The notes under the pieces: generated by a model
The model's database searches: none
The model's input: the letters and a program-made list of their open reading frames with translations, nothing else
Told to the model about the DNA's origin: nothing
NCBI GenBank assembly: GCA_003427395.1
Contig: BFEA01000037.1
Location: 345,847-409,846 of the forward strand
DNA length: 64,000 bases
Direction of reading: 5' to 3'
Source of the DNA: Chara braunii
Taxonomy: Eukaryota; Streptophyta; Charophyceae; Charales; Characeae
Made by a program: the position numbers and the translations under genes
Shown: positions 1 through 10,199 of the stretch, piece by piece
Position numbering within the stretch: the first letter of the stretch is position 1
Layout of the letters: each line of letters begins with the position of its first letter

Positions 1-190
1 AGTTAAGTAATGCTCATAGCCATGCTAGGGTCATGGCACGCCAAGTATATATGTTGTTGATTCACATTAAGGTCCGTTTTTCAGCAGTTATGGGACCACT
101 GAGCACGCGAGTTTCTCGGCAGTAGCAGGCCAACTCACCACGTGCTTTTCGGGGCTTCCCTCCACTACTCACCAAATGTGCAAAACCAGA

Positions 191-560
191 ATGAATCTTC
201 TGCTAGAACATGCAACCATACGCCGCCATATGTTTTGTCTTTTGTTCAAGTAGTGACGAGTGGAGCAAGGCCCTTAGGGCCACTGCTCGTAGGAAAAGGA
301 AACAAAAGAAAGAGTTGGAATGGATCTTCTGCTAGAACATGGAACCATACACCGCCATATGTTTTGTCTTTTGTGCAAGTAGTGACCAGTGGAGCAAGGC
401 CCAGCACGACCCATAGGGTCATAGGAAAAGGAAACAAAAGAAACTGTAAGAAAGAGAGGAATGAATCTTCTGCTAGAACATGGAACCATACACAGCCATA
501 TATTTTGTCTCAAGTAGTGACCAGTGGAGCAAGGCCCTTAGGGCCGCTGCTCGTAGGAAA
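191..560. repeat. Three tandem units of about 130 bp
   Basis: Three imperfect direct repeats start at 191, 320 and 461. Each begins with the same 14-base run (ATG, A or G, then ATCTTCTGCT) and carries an AACATG core, a CCATATGTTTTGTCT-like stretch and a GTGGAGCAAGGCCC end. A-rich linkers of unequal length separate them. Open frames on both strands here follow from the repetition; I see no gene. The first 190 bases hold nothing I recognise. Confidence 0.85.
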
Positions 561-810
561 ACAAAACAAAAAAAAAGAGAGAGCTACGGTAGCAAGTAGT
601 TGTAATTGTGACCCATAACTGCTGGAAAGCAGACCTGACTTCGGATCCAGAACATATATTGCTGGCCTGCTTCGCTTTCACACGAAATTGGACCCTTGCA
701 TATGCAAAAAGACTATTCAATGAGGAATATGTGGGCCCAATGTTTTTTTATGTCGTCCTCCTCTCTTTTTGTCTTCTTCCTCCTCGTCTCCTCCCCCTCC
801 TCCTCCTCCT

Positions 811-897
811 TTTTGGGTTATTTATTTTTTATTTGGTCCACTTTCCCATTAATCAGTGGCATCTTGGCACAGGGGCCATGCTAATCTTGCCCTTGGG
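811..897 (-). pseudogene. U6 snRNA 3'-half relic (minus strand)
   Basis: Read on the minus strand from about 897 to 811, the sequence follows the U6 3' half. It has AAGATTAGCATGGCCCCTG, a decayed GATGACACGC region, and then a GTGGACCAAAT stretch matching the conserved GGTCCAAAT 3' end. The 5' stem-loop and the ACAGAGA-flanking 5' half are missing, so this is not a functional snRNA gene. Its 19-bp core forms a perfect inverted repeat with the plus-strand relic beginning at 917. Confidence 0.75.
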
Positions 898-916
898 ATA
901 TTCATTAACATTCGAA

Positions 917-970
917 GGAGAAGATTAGCATGGCCCCTGCACATGGATGACATGCTTTAACTGAGAAGTA
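917..970 (+). pseudogene. U6 snRNA relic (plus strand)
   Basis: The plus strand has GAGAAGATTAGCATGGCCCC followed by TGCACATGGATGACATGC, very close to the U6 central and 3' region (TGCGCAAGGATGACACGC). The end then diverges before a T-rich tract at about 986. It lies back to back with the minus-strand relic, with about 20 bases between them. No U6 5' end or upstream promoter element is visible. Confidence 0.75.
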
Positions 971-1019
971 GGAGTAGAGGCGATCTTTTTTTTTCTTTTT
1001 TTTTTCCCGGACAATATAG

Positions 1020-1195
1020 TGGATCCGGACCAGGATCCGGGCCAGGGGTCCTAACCGGTCCGGAAATTCCGAAATATTCCGGTTTTCCAGAAGTCTGGAT
1101 GGCCCCGGGAGGTCCGGGGTCCGGGTCCGGGGTCCGGGGTCCGGGTCCGGGGTCCGGAATCGGTCTGGTGTCCGGTCCGGCGTAGCTATGAATTT
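1020..1195. repeat. GGTCCGG-type GC-rich simple repeat
   Basis: This stretch is composed of GGTCCGG, GGGTCC and CCGGACC variants, with the most regular part at 1105-1160. It is a local low-complexity or degenerate satellite sequence. It separates the U6 relics from the decayed ORF copy. Confidence 0.8.
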
Positions 1196-1202
1196 AGTAT
1201 GA

Positions 1203-1680
1203 AAAAAAGGCACGGAAACTCACGAGCACTTCGACTCTGTCTGGATCGCAGTGGCCAAGTATCTTGAGGAAAAAGAGAGGGAACTCGATGAGAGTGGTGT
1301 CAAACTGGTCCGGAGCTTTGGGCCCAAGCTCTATATTGACTACCCGAGACCTCCAGTACCTTCTTTTCTCACGGATGACTCTTATTGGGCTGGCTTGGTT
1401 GATCTAGCCAAGAGATACATTTCTCCAGCAGAGATTGACTACAGTGATCAAGCCATCTGAGTTTTGGCATCTCAGGCGAGGGATTTTCTCTTAGTCGTAT
1501 CTCCCTACACTATGGGAGGAATTTTATGCTATGGTTGACTTTCGTGTCATGGGCCTCAGATGGAAGTGCTCAGAGCTTGCATGCTTTAGGTGACTCTACA
1601 TTTAGAGGCCACAATCTCAGGAGGTACATAGGCATGGCTCGAGGCACAGGAAACGCACTGCCAAATGAGGAACCAATGAT
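1203..1680 (+). pseudogene. Decayed, 5'-truncated copy of the 228-codon unknown ORF
   Basis: From about 1209 this region aligns with the 3' two-thirds of the ORF at 51915-52601. The only open part, 1251-1460, reads AKYLEEKERELDESG, RSFGPKLYIDYPRPP and LVDLAKRYISP. These are near-identical to the matching parts of the other copy. The frame then breaks around 1458, but DNA similarity continues through the end of the ORF and its tail. The copy starts abruptly with no counterpart of the first 75 or so codons. This is consistent with 5' truncation of a retroposed or transposed unit. The family is unknown to me. Confidence 0.7.
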
Positions 1681-2135
1681 GAGGCTTTGACTCTTGACTG
1701 GTGCTGGCCGTGCCTATTCACCAGTACTTTCCTAAGATTATTACGAGTTCTCATCCTTGCCACTGTCTTGAGTCGGCCAGTCTTGCTTCATTTGCTTTGA
1801 CTCCGCTTGATGATTGTGATTTCTGATGATTCTGTCAAAATTCTCAAAATTAGTAAATTAGCAAAATCGATACATGCATGACGCACCAAAATTTCATGTT
1901 TATTATTTGTATGATTTTCTGTTGTTCCGAATCAAAATAAAAGATTCCAAAGACCGGGGACCGGCGAAGACCGTAATTGAAGGGTTCGCTTGAAGCCGAA
2001 CGCACACAACAGGAAGGGAATATGCTTTAATTAATTTATTTTATTTATTGCAAGCAACATTCAAAACCCTGCGTGACAGCGTGTTGGCTTTCTGGTTGCC
2101 CGAAGTGGGCCGACCCGAAAAAGTGCGACAGCGTG
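1681..2135 (+). repeat. 3' tail of the unknown ORF family (copy 1)
   Basis: This region is non-coding and AT-rich. It shares long stretches with 52785-53089 and 53127-53426, including TGATACATGCATGAC, ACCAAAATTTCATG, GAATCAAAATAAAAGATTC and CGAACGCACACAACAGGAAG. The tail therefore belongs to the repeated unit that carries the ORF. Similarity ends near GTGCGACAGCG. Confidence 0.8.
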
Positions 2136-2139
2136 CGTG

Positions 2140-2690
2140 TGCGTGTGCGGCGGCCTTGGCCTTGGCGCTTGTGCGCACGCGCCATGATCACCGTCTCTCG
2201 TTTCTCGCCACGTGACGCTCCCTTGCTACTACACCTTTCGTCACTTTTCACGTTGTTTTCCTCTGAAAACGGTCGAAAAACAGCCAAAAATCCGTTGTCG
2301 GGTTTTACACCGTATTTTCCCACTCTGCGGTGTGGTGGGTGGGAGCGGGGAACGTTCCCACTCTGATACCAGTGTGGCAGACCCACCGGGTGAGGTACTC
2401 CACTTGGGATAGAGATGGAGATGGAGGATGAGGGTGGAGCAAGATGACACATCGCAGCTCCCACGCAAGACTCCAACGCACATACTCCAAACTGTGCGAA
2501 TGTAGAATAATCCAAGTACAGACTTTGGCTTGGGTATACCCCAGCAGACTGACTAGACTGGAATTGACTAGCTGGTACCGACAGAGGTACCAGTTTGGAC
2601 TGGACTACCCCGAATACAACACAGGCATGTGGGAACAGGCCAAGGGGCTGGTCTCACAGACCAACCAGAGGTCTGCTGCAAGCAGCGTGG
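2140..2690 (-). repeat. Probable LTR remnant with primer-binding site, minus orientation
   Basis: At 2361-2371 the minus strand reads TGGTATCAGAG, the usual plant primer-binding site complementary to initiator tRNA-Met. An LTR would lie to its right (2372 to about 2690), read on the minus strand. The leader would lie to its left. I could not find the outer LTR end or a partner LTR. The open frames here (for example 2045-2515 minus) have no recognisable product. Confidence 0.45.
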
Positions 2691-2872
2691 ATTAGGGAAG
2701 CTGCCCTCACCTGGTTAGGTTGTGTTGGGTCGACACTGAACCTGACCAGGTTGATTCAGAGTGAGTTTGTGTTGGCAAGACACATCAAGAAGACTTTATG
2801 CGACAATTTGAAAGAGGCGACAGTGAGAGGCACTCGCACTTGGAATCAAACCTAAGGGAGACACTTGGTGAT
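2690..2872 (+). repeat. Dispersed repeat R1, left part
   Basis: This segment closely matches 59074-59256, including TTAGGGAAG, TGCCCTCAC, AGACACATCAAGAAGACTT and TAAGGGAGACACTTGGTGA. It is the left flank of the transposon at 2873-3913. The right half of R1 resumes at 3914. The short reading frame in it continues in the paralogue, but I recognise no product. Confidence 0.85.
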
Positions 2873-3913
2873 TTAAACCACCGGTTCAAACGGAGCTAAA
2901 TTGACAAACCAAAAGTTGTACGTTTCCGAGCCTGACTGCTATAGTAACAGGCTGAAAAGAGAAATCTCAAGGTACGGGTACCAGCCTTCCTTAAAACTCA
3001 AGTGTTGTACCTCGTGCCAACAGATGGCACCGAAAAGACAAGCAAAAAAAAAAAAAAAAAAAAAAACTAAATCCAGATCAATGATGAACAAAGGTCATTG
3101 CCCTTCCATGAAAGAAACATAAAAGAGGTATGGGGAAGCCATCTGGCCTTGGGCATACTCACAGGGGTACTGTCCAAAATGTATCTGACCACTATCACGG
3201 CCAAATCATTATCTTCCCCTCCACCCCCCCCCACCCCACCCCCCTCTTCTCTTTCTTGTAAAGGTCATTGCCCTTCCATGAAAGAAACATAAAAGAGGTA
3301 TGGGGAAGCCATCTGGCCTTGGGCATACTCACAGGGGTACTGTCTATTATGTATCTGACCACTATCACGGCCAAATCATTATCTTCCCCTTCCCCCCCCC
3401 TCCTCCTCCCTCTTTCTTGTATTGCTTTGCCAGAGGCAGGGCGTTTTCCACCACCTCAGGACAGGCCCTCACTGAGGGGATACTCACACTAGTACTATCA
3501 AGACTGTATCTGACCACTATCATGGCCATATCTTTCATTCCTTTTTTATTTCTTTTCCCTATTTACATTCTTGGGAATGCCCTCACTCAAGGTATACTCA
3601 CACTACTACTATCGAGAATGTATCGGATGCATATGACGTCCAAATCTATCTTTGTTTTCCTTTCTTTTTTTTAACGGTTTTGTTTGTTTATAGGATTAGT
3701 GTCCTGCCAGCAAGGCAAGGACATTTGCCCAGACTGCCCAATGTTTTCTCATTTCTTTTTTTTTTTTTTTCCACTTTCGCCTTCAATCCATTCTTTTTGG
3801 GCCCACCAGCCTTTTCCTTCCGAACCTGTGCCATTCCTAATCACTGTTCATCTTGCTACGGTCGCAGTACTGCGTTTTGGTGAACAATAGGGGTCTGTGA
3901 ACTGGTGGTTTAA
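2873..3913. mobile_element. TTAA-flanked non-autonomous DNA transposon (1033 bp body)
   Basis: The body (2877-3909) begins ACCACCGGTTCA and ends TGAACTGGTGGT, terminal inverted repeats matching at 11 of 12 bases. TTAA lies directly outside both ends (2873-2876, 3910-3913). The same flanks are contiguous around a single TTAA at 59257-59260, so this is an insertion that duplicated TTAA. TTAA duplication is the hallmark of piggyBac-type transposases, but the termini do not start with the usual CCC or CCY. The superfamily assignment is therefore tentative. No transposase frame is present. The interior holds duplicated modules and A and T tracts. A sister element lies at 32421-33177. Confidence 0.85.
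3085..3420 (+). repeat. Tandem duplication inside the TTAA element
   Basis: A unit of about 170 bp starting AAAGGTCATTGCCCTTCC occurs at about 3089 and again at about 3261. It ends in a C-rich tract. Two more diverged partial units follow at 3466 and 3580, recognised by CCCTCACTGAGG and TACTCACACTA. The same CCCTCACTGAGG...ACTCACACTACCAC core occurs at 32940 in the nested sister element, which links the two as one family. Confidence 0.8.
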
Positions 3914-4080
3914 GGGTCTCCCTCAAGTAGTTGATCTTGAGGGAGGTAGCCATTTTGCATCTACAAACTGCAAGTTGCTACTTTGTTCTTCAACATCGGC
4001 GGGGGATTCGACTTCGCACTTTGGTGTTGGAGTCAGACCCTCCTACATGATAGGACACTACTAGAGGTAGCGAATAGGGT
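3914..4080 (+). repeat. Dispersed repeat R1, right part
   Basis: This matches 59261-59421, with CCTCCCTCAAGTAG-like start, TTGAGGGAGGTAGCCATTT, TTGCTACTTTGTTCTTCA and ACATGATAGGACACTA. It is the continuation of the flank interrupted at 2873. In the paralogue it runs into HX copy E at 59422. Here it runs into unrecognised sequence. Confidence 0.85.
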
Positions 4081-4927
4081 TAGGAGGACCATATGAGGAA
4101 GGGGGGTCGGTTATACTTCACCTCAGAGTTCGGGCCACTCATGTAGGTGTTGTGTACCTGAAGGTTGCCCATATGTGCGTGCAAGGTATTGTTTGTCCTG
4201 TTGGGGTACTTATGGGTCTCGGTTGTGTGCATTGGTGTGCAAACTACTTACTGACTTGATGGATGGAGAGACGAAGTATCTTGCTTTGAACACCATACCT
4301 TTCTACAGTGCTTTGTCTTTTCATTCTGAATGGATGTAGTCTGAAGGTTCTCTCTTAAAGTTGAAATTCGTTTTTCAGTACGGTAGAGGCAGAAAGTAGG
4401 ACCGTGTGATACTATTTTTGCTTGGGACTTGGTTGTGACCTACATGGGACCCATTGGGACTTAGTGGGACCAGGCCCAAACAAGAAGGGTCCCTTGGACT
4501 CAAATTTGTTGCCGTAGTGTCGCTCTCTTTTCTATCTGGAATTCGTTGCTTTTCTTTTTTATTAGAGCACTCGTTGCCGAGGGGATCTTGGCTGAGATGT
4601 TTTGCGGACTCGTGAGGCACAATCTGATGCCCGACCTGCACCTTATACACCACTCAATTCTCCATTGTTGTATGTTGTTACTTGTAGTCTGATTTGTTGT
4701 ACTTTGACGGCGCCGATCGGATTAGGCTCGAGGGGACCTCGTACTTGGTCCAGCCGACTAAAAAGCAGATTCAGAACTTTTTTGAATTATCATTATTATT
4801 TTTTTTGTTGGTTCCTCTCTAGTCCAAATATTTGGCCGCTCCGGCTTGGAGATCTACCTTCTTTTCTTGTGCTTTCAGTTTGTTTCTTTCACTGAAATCC
4901 ATTTTATGCCCGTCCAGTAGTTCCAAC
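4081..4927. other. No recognised feature
   Basis: No repeat found elsewhere in the window, RNA gene or convincing coding frame was seen. Short open frames (4375-4653 minus, 4602-4895 plus) show no protein-like composition or family motif. Confidence 0.5.
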
Positions 4928-5293
4928 ATGGCACCAACCAAACCATCTGATATTCTAAAGGTTCGAGTGGATGCAGCGGATGACGAGCATAAACAGTTGT
5001 ACTAGGGCCTCTATCAAAAGAAAATGGCCAAGGAGGAGGAGGAAGAGGGAAAGCGAAAAACAGCCGTTGAAGATCTTGAGACCCTTTTCAAAACAGTCTC
5101 AACCATGCCTCATGCAGATGTTAAGAAAAATCTGGTCAAGTATGTGCATGCCCTCGTAGATTACCATTTGCTGAGTGAGCTTCCGAGTTTAAAATCCCAA
5201 ACACTCGACGAAATGAATCGGCTGCGTACTCAAATGGCAGATATGGCCAACGAGCATCACGATCAGATACAACAAATGACAATCATGCATTAG
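4928..5293 (+). pseudogene. Unknown lysine/glutamate-rich protein, one in-frame stop
   Basis: A 121-codon frame starts at ATG 4928 in a favourable context (AACATGG) and ends at TAG 5291-5293. It is broken by one TAG at codon 26 (5003-5005). The N-terminus reads MAPTKPSDILKVRVDAADDE. After the stop come a charged segment (KEEEEEGKRK), a leucine/valine segment (NLVKYVHALVDYHLL) and a helical tail (MNRLRTQMADMANEHH) likely to be coiled coil. I do not recognise the family. It could be a decayed gag-like or host exon. A start at 5024 would avoid the stop and give 89 residues. Confidence 0.4.
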
Positions 5294-6539
5294 GCCCATA
5301 CTCTCTTCCCCTACCTCTTGTAGCTAACCTTAGTAGGGCGTCACCTTGTTAGACTTTCGAGCCTGAGTCAACCGTTCTGCGGGTCCCGGTTGGCTCGGCT
5401 CCGCCCACACTCATGCTCAGGGCACAAAGCCATTCATCACACGGTCACCCCCACCTAGTGCTTTGAGATGGATGGGGGTGGGCCATTGAGCGAGAGAGCT
5501 TTGACATTGGGGATGTAGCTCAGGTTTCTAGCTAGTGGGGGGGAAGTTTACTATTCACTCGCAAGCGTCCATTTCTCGATACTTTGTTGTGTTCTCATGC
5601 AATTGCTCTTTCCAATACACAGGCAGTCCAGCGGGTTCTTTGAGACTTCTCTTCCATTATGCACATGCTAAGCGTCATCCTTAGGCCACGAATCCATTCC
5701 CGGACGCAATGGTCCTAAAGCTTTATCGAGGTAGGCTTTGTCCTTCTCCTCTTAGTTGGTCTACGCACTAGCCTTCTTTATCTCTGTGCCACACATCATG
5801 CATCATATTTGGTTGTATTCTTATGCACCCCTTAGTCTTTTCGGGGTGCCCACCTGCATACTTATAGGACTCAACGGCCGTCTCGACCGCCCGACACTTT
5901 GGCAAACTTCAACCATACACGCCCTGCCTTTCCTTTTCATTCATACTTGGAGCAACATGCACAAAGGGTCCCACTCATAGGCATAGGTTACGTTTACAAC
6001 CACGTAGCTTTTCTCCCCTATTTCTCTCAAGGCACACTATGGCTACTCACCTGCACACTCAATCACAACGCAAAACAGATACAGCCCCATTTGAGGTCAA
6101 CACATAACCCCTCCCACATGCCTAATCTCAGTGTCCTTAGGTTCTTTCCCTTCTTGTTTCCTTCCTTTATCCAAGCCATCCTCTTCTCTTAGCCATGCAG
6201 TCGGGATTCTGGTTGAGTCAACTGACCTTCTCTTTTACTTCACAACTTTTTTTAGCCCTTCTCGGCCTTTGTCAAACGTCAAGTCTATCAAGCTTTCCTC
6301 CTTCTCATCTTCTTGGTGGCACAAGGGGCCGACAACCATCCCCTTGCCCTCTTCTTCCACCAAGTGAGATTCAAAGTTCCTATTCCGTTCGTACCCTGAC
6401 AATGTTACGAGTGAGGGAAGGGTTAGTTGCATGCCAAGGGAAAAGGGGAGAGAGGGTGAGGGTTGACCTTGGGATTTGGAAGAGAAGGGACAGACAATTT
6501 TGGAGGCTAAGAAGGAGGAGGAAAAAGAGAGAGAGAGGG

Positions 6540-6540
<1 letters not shown>
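5294..6540. other. No recognised feature
   Basis: This stretch is C/T-rich on the plus strand. It has short overlapping open frames (5756-5980, 5899-6192, 6195-6635) without recognisable domains. It shows no similarity to other parts of the window that I can see by eye. Confidence 0.5.

Positions 6541-6542
<2 letters not shown>

Positions 6543-6582
<40 letters not shown>
6543..6582. repeat. (GA)n microsatellite
   Basis: About 20 uninterrupted GA units, flanked on the left by GA-rich sequence. Confidence 0.95.
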
Positions 6583-6585
<3 letters not shown>

Positions 6586-6697
6586 CTAAGCCTAATCCAA
6601 CTTACCCCCTACTTGTCCTATCATCCTACCTATAACTCCTTTAACGACTTGCTGCCCTATATGCCTTGTGTCGAGGCATCGGTTGGTGACGGAAGGG

Positions 6698-8010
6698 GAG
6701 GAAGAAGGTGTGAAGGTGCTCGGCTATGGTGGATGGGTGAAGGAGGTGGTGGTGGAAGAAGGTGTGAAGGTGCTTGGCGATGGTGGATGAGTGAAAGAGG
6801 TGGAGGTGGAAAAAGGTGTGAAGGTGCTTGGCTATGGTGGATGGGTGAAGGAGGTGGAGGTGGACGAAGGTGTGAAGGTATTTGGCTATGGTGGATAGGT
6901 AAAGGCGTTGGAGGTGGAAGAAGGTGTGAAGGTGCTTGGCCATGGTAAATGGGTGAAAGAGATGGTGGTGGAAGAAGGCGTGAAGGTGCTTGGCTATGGT
7001 GGATGGGTGAAGAAGGAGGAGGTGGAAAAAGGTGTGAGGTGCTTGGCTATGGTGGATGGGTGGAGGTGGAGGTGGAAGAAGGTGTAAAGGTGCTTGGCGA
7101 TGGTGGATAGGTGAAGGAGGTGGAGGTGGAAAAAGGTGTGAAGGTGCGGCTATGGTGGATGGGTGAAGGAGGTGGAGGTGGAAGAAGGTCTGAAGGTGCC
7201 TGGCTATGGTGGATGAGTGAAATAGGTGGAGGTGGAAGGGGTGAGGGTGCTTGGCTATTGTGGCTGGGTGAAGGAGGTGGAGGTAGAAGAACGTGTGCAT
7301 GTACTTGGCTATGGTGGATGGGTGAAAGAGGTGGAGGTGGAAGAAGGTCTGAAGGTGTTTGGCTATGGCAGATGGGTGAAGGAGGTGGAGGTGGAAAAAG
7401 GTGTAAAGGTGCTTGGTTATAGTGGATGGGTGAAGGAGGTGGAGGCGGAAGAAGGTTTGAAGGTGCTTGGCTATGGTGGATGGGTGAATGAGGTGGAGGT
7501 GGAGGAAGGTTTGAAGGTGCTTGGCTATGCTGGATGGATGAAGGAGGTGGAGATGGAAGAAAATGTGAAGGTGCTTGGCTATGGTGGATGGGTGAAGTAG
7601 AGGGTGGTGGAAGGAGGTGTGAAGGTGCTTGGCTATGGTGGACGGGTGAAGGAGGTGGTGGAAGAAGGCGTGAAGGTGCTTGGCTATGGTGGATGGGTGA
7701 AGAAGGTGGAGGTGGACGAAGGTGTGAAGGTGCTTGGCGATGGTGGACAAGTGAAGGAGGTGGAGGTGGAAGGAGGCGTAAAGGTGCTTGGCAATGGCGG
7801 ATGGGTTACGGAGGTGGAGGTGGTAGAAGGTGTAAAGGTGTTTGGTTATGGTCGATGGGTGGAGGTGGAGGTGGAAGAACGTGTGAAGGTGCTTGGCTAT
7901 GGTCGACGGGTGAAGGAGGTGAGGTGGAAGAAGGTGTGAAGGTGCTTTGGCGATGGCGGATAGGTGAAAGGAGGTGGAGGTGGAAGAAGGTCTGAAGGTG
8001 CTTGGCTATG
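6698..8010. repeat. 54-bp minisatellite, about 24 units
   Basis: The unit carries GAAGGTGCTTGGCTATGGTG, then GATGGGTGAAGGAGGTGGAG and a GAAGAAGGTGT end. Early units are exactly 54 bp; later ones vary by small indels. Because 54 is 18 codons, several frames stay open. On the minus strand one frame is open from 7750 to 6641, with an 18-residue period of the form STIAKHLHTFFHLHLLHP. Plus-strand frames give glycine- or valine-rich repeats. No signal peptide, start context or flanking coding sequence supports a real protein. The left end follows a (GA)n tract and the right end joins an HX-type hairpin block. Confidence 0.92.
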
Positions 8011-8029
8011 GATCCAAGGCCATTATTAA

Positions 8030-8850
8030 TCTGAGCTACCCCCAAGTAGTCCTTGCTTCAGATTTGAGCCCCAAGGCTCACTTTTTTAATTTTTGGTGCA
8101 TCTGGCTTTCTTTTCGGCCAAATGCACTGTTTCGTTTTTTTTCCTTCTTCCGTCTCTTTCCATTTTGGGCTGCCTTTTCATTCCATAGTTGGCCGTTTGA
8201 GCTGGCCCCATAAAAAACGGCCATATCCTCTCCTCTATGAGATCCGATCTTCGATCCATGGCTTAGGAAAAAAAACAACCAACTTTCTTTCACTTTGTCT
8301 CTCAAATTTGCCTTTTTAATTCACATATTGCTGAGATAATGCCCCACGGGCCTTATCTCTTCACTCTGGATTGCCCTCCAGTAAATCCGGAGTGATGAGG
8401 TCACAGTAGGGACCTTCCAGTCCCTACTGTGCCAGTCCCAACTGACCGACACATTCTCGTTCCTTTTCTCCCATTTTTCTCTCCTTTTCTTTTATTTCTG
8501 CTGCAACAAGTGTAAAGCAGTTGTGATCTTGATCTAGAGCCAGATCTATACCCACCAGCTAACCGTTGTATCTCAGATTCCAATAATGAAGCCCCCACAC
8601 CTACGGGGGCTCCATTTGGCGTCCGTTACTCTCAGTTTTGGGACCCCCCTTGCTCCGATATTTCCTTGGCAATTTATTTTCTCTGTAGAGCCCCTTGGGG
8701 CTCTTTTTCTCATGCCCCGCTAGTCCAAGATATCTCAGACTGCAGGGTAGGCCTCCCATCACCACACCTTTTTTTTTTTGCCTCCTCACTCCCTCTACCT
8801 TTATCTCACTCAACTCTTGCACTAGCAGTTGCTAATATTTCTTCGCCGTC
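8030..8850 (+). repeat. HX-type hairpin block
   Basis: This is a run of short stem-loops. Arms include GTGCATCTGG with CCAAATGCAC (8096-8127), GAGATAA with TTATCTC (8333-8359), and a 10-of-11 pair at 8361-8395. A perfect 12-bp pair, CACAGTAGGGAC with GTCCCTACTGTG, lies at 8402-8431. Others are GCCCCC with GGGGGC (8591-8610) and AGAGCCCC with GGGGCTCT (8687-8704). The first hairpin is homologous to one at 13720-13749 in HX copy A, and the 8402 hairpin resembles one at 24326-24350. No coding potential is seen. Confidence 0.75.
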
Positions 8851-9004
8851 AACATCTTGATCTTGGCGTTGCCGCTTGTTTCGCGTGTTCATCCTTCACA
8901 TGGGACTTGCAGTTTTCTTTTGGACGCTCAAGTCCCTGCCACTCGTCCCGCACTAGTTCCATTTTTGTTTTTTTTGTCCCACCAATGGTCCCGCTGTCGT
9001 GCGC

Positions 9005-9495
9005 ATCGGCCCTCGCGTGAAAACGAGGGCCCTCCCGGCCATGTCACGCAAGAGTTAAACCTAAAACATCACTTTAAGAGACAACTCGGGAACGACGCAT
9101 AATATTTCGTGAATCGCCGAGACGGACGCGGTTGCTTCGCTCCTTTGCCGCTCTAGTCGGGTGCACCAGCTATACATCACACGGTCCCCTACGACAGGAC
9201 AGGTTCTCGCGGGGCATAAGCTGCATCGCTAAGGGGCTGTCACCACCCTTAGGGGCGTATCCCTACCGAGCTACTGATCCACGTGCGAAGGCTTTTATGT
9301 GCAATCGCAGAGGGAGATCGGCGGAGGGTGTTTGCTCGTCTCGCTGCAGTATAGGAATTGTTTGACTAAACGCCGAATGAACCTGTGCGTCGTTCGTTCC
9401 CTGGGGCGCTGATCTCCCCAGTACGAAGTGTGCGCCGGTCGACTAGGACAATCTCAACCAAACGTGAAAAACGATCCTTAGTCCCTAACAATCAA
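9005..9495 (+). repeat. HX family 5' block, copy A
   Basis: Shared with 15889-16395, 37210-37640 and 59422-60000. Landmarks in order are CCCTCCCGGCCATGTCACGC, CGCCGAGACGGACGCGGTTG, GGTCCCCTACGACAGGA, TTAGGGGCGTATCCCTACC, ACGTGCGAAGGCTTTTA and GGGCGCTGATCTCC. All four copies are on the plus strand. Upstream, CCCTCGCGTGAAAACGAGGG (9009-9028) forms a hairpin. I do not recognise the block from any named element. Confidence 0.88.
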
Positions 9496-9544
9496 GCAAC
9501 AAAAATCCCCAGACTTAAAACAAAATCACACAATCCAAATCGTT

Positions 9545-9910
9545 GACTTGATGAGCTGGTCTGCCAAAGTGTCTCTTTTTCTACCTGTATGACTGAAAAA
9601 ACTTTTATATTGTCGTTCCAAGATTATTAATTTAAAGAAATATACTAAGACTGATCTTATTATCATGACTACTGAAACTTATCATGAATAACTTATGTAA
9701 ATAAATATCACTTGTACCATGCAGATCAACAAGTGATCTGGTTCCTTATCGATGTTTGAACTCCCGATTCGACCACGTTTCCGTACCATATACAACTACT
9801 TGGATGACCGAATGACAACTTTGTTGCTCGCTTTGTCCTCCTGAACAATAATTACTCTTTCTGTTCCACGAATGATGGAGTCTCCATCTCTAACGCCAAG
9901 TTACGCAACG
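9545..9910 (-). pseudogene. Fragment homologous to the minus-strand frame in HX copy E
   Basis: On the minus strand this region aligns with 60243-60470. Shared peptides include IIRGTE, SNYC and GGQS, and YGTETWSNREFK here against YGTEVWSNREFK there. The reading frame changes and stops occur, so it is broken here. The DNA around it (CAACAAGTGATCTGG, CGCTTTGTCCTCCTG, CAATAATTACT) is shared too. It lies downstream, in the minus sense, of the open frames at 10200-11277. It may be the last part of one decayed gene carried by HX. I recognise no family. Confidence 0.45.
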
Positions 9911-10199
9911 CAGAAATATTTCATTTTCCGCTGCTTTATTTGACAACTTTTTTAGACGTTCGCTTTTCACTTTATCCAGCTCATTTTTATGTGAACGATT
10001 ACCCCTCAATGCATAAGCATGATAGTAAAATCATCGGGGTAATCCGAATACTATCCATCCGGCGGTCCTAACTACATAAAGTGTTTTGTTTTTGTTTTTA
10101 AATTACCTCGTGAAACCATAAGTTATATGGTTTCCTCAACGGGACTGAGTCCATGCGAAGTGTTTTCTGAAATCTGAATAAGATTTCAGAAGACGATGT

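Noticed and set aside
1020-1195. Telomere-like or centromeric satellite
   Set aside because: The GGTCCGG words are irregular and short-range; no telomere unit is present.
6641-7750. 369-codon minus-strand frame as a histidine-rich repeat protein
   Set aside because: It lies wholly in a stop-free 54-bp minisatellite with other frames open too; there is no independent coding evidence.
6698-8010. CRISPR-like regular array
   Set aside because: Units are contiguous and similar throughout, with no unique spacers, in a eukaryotic context.
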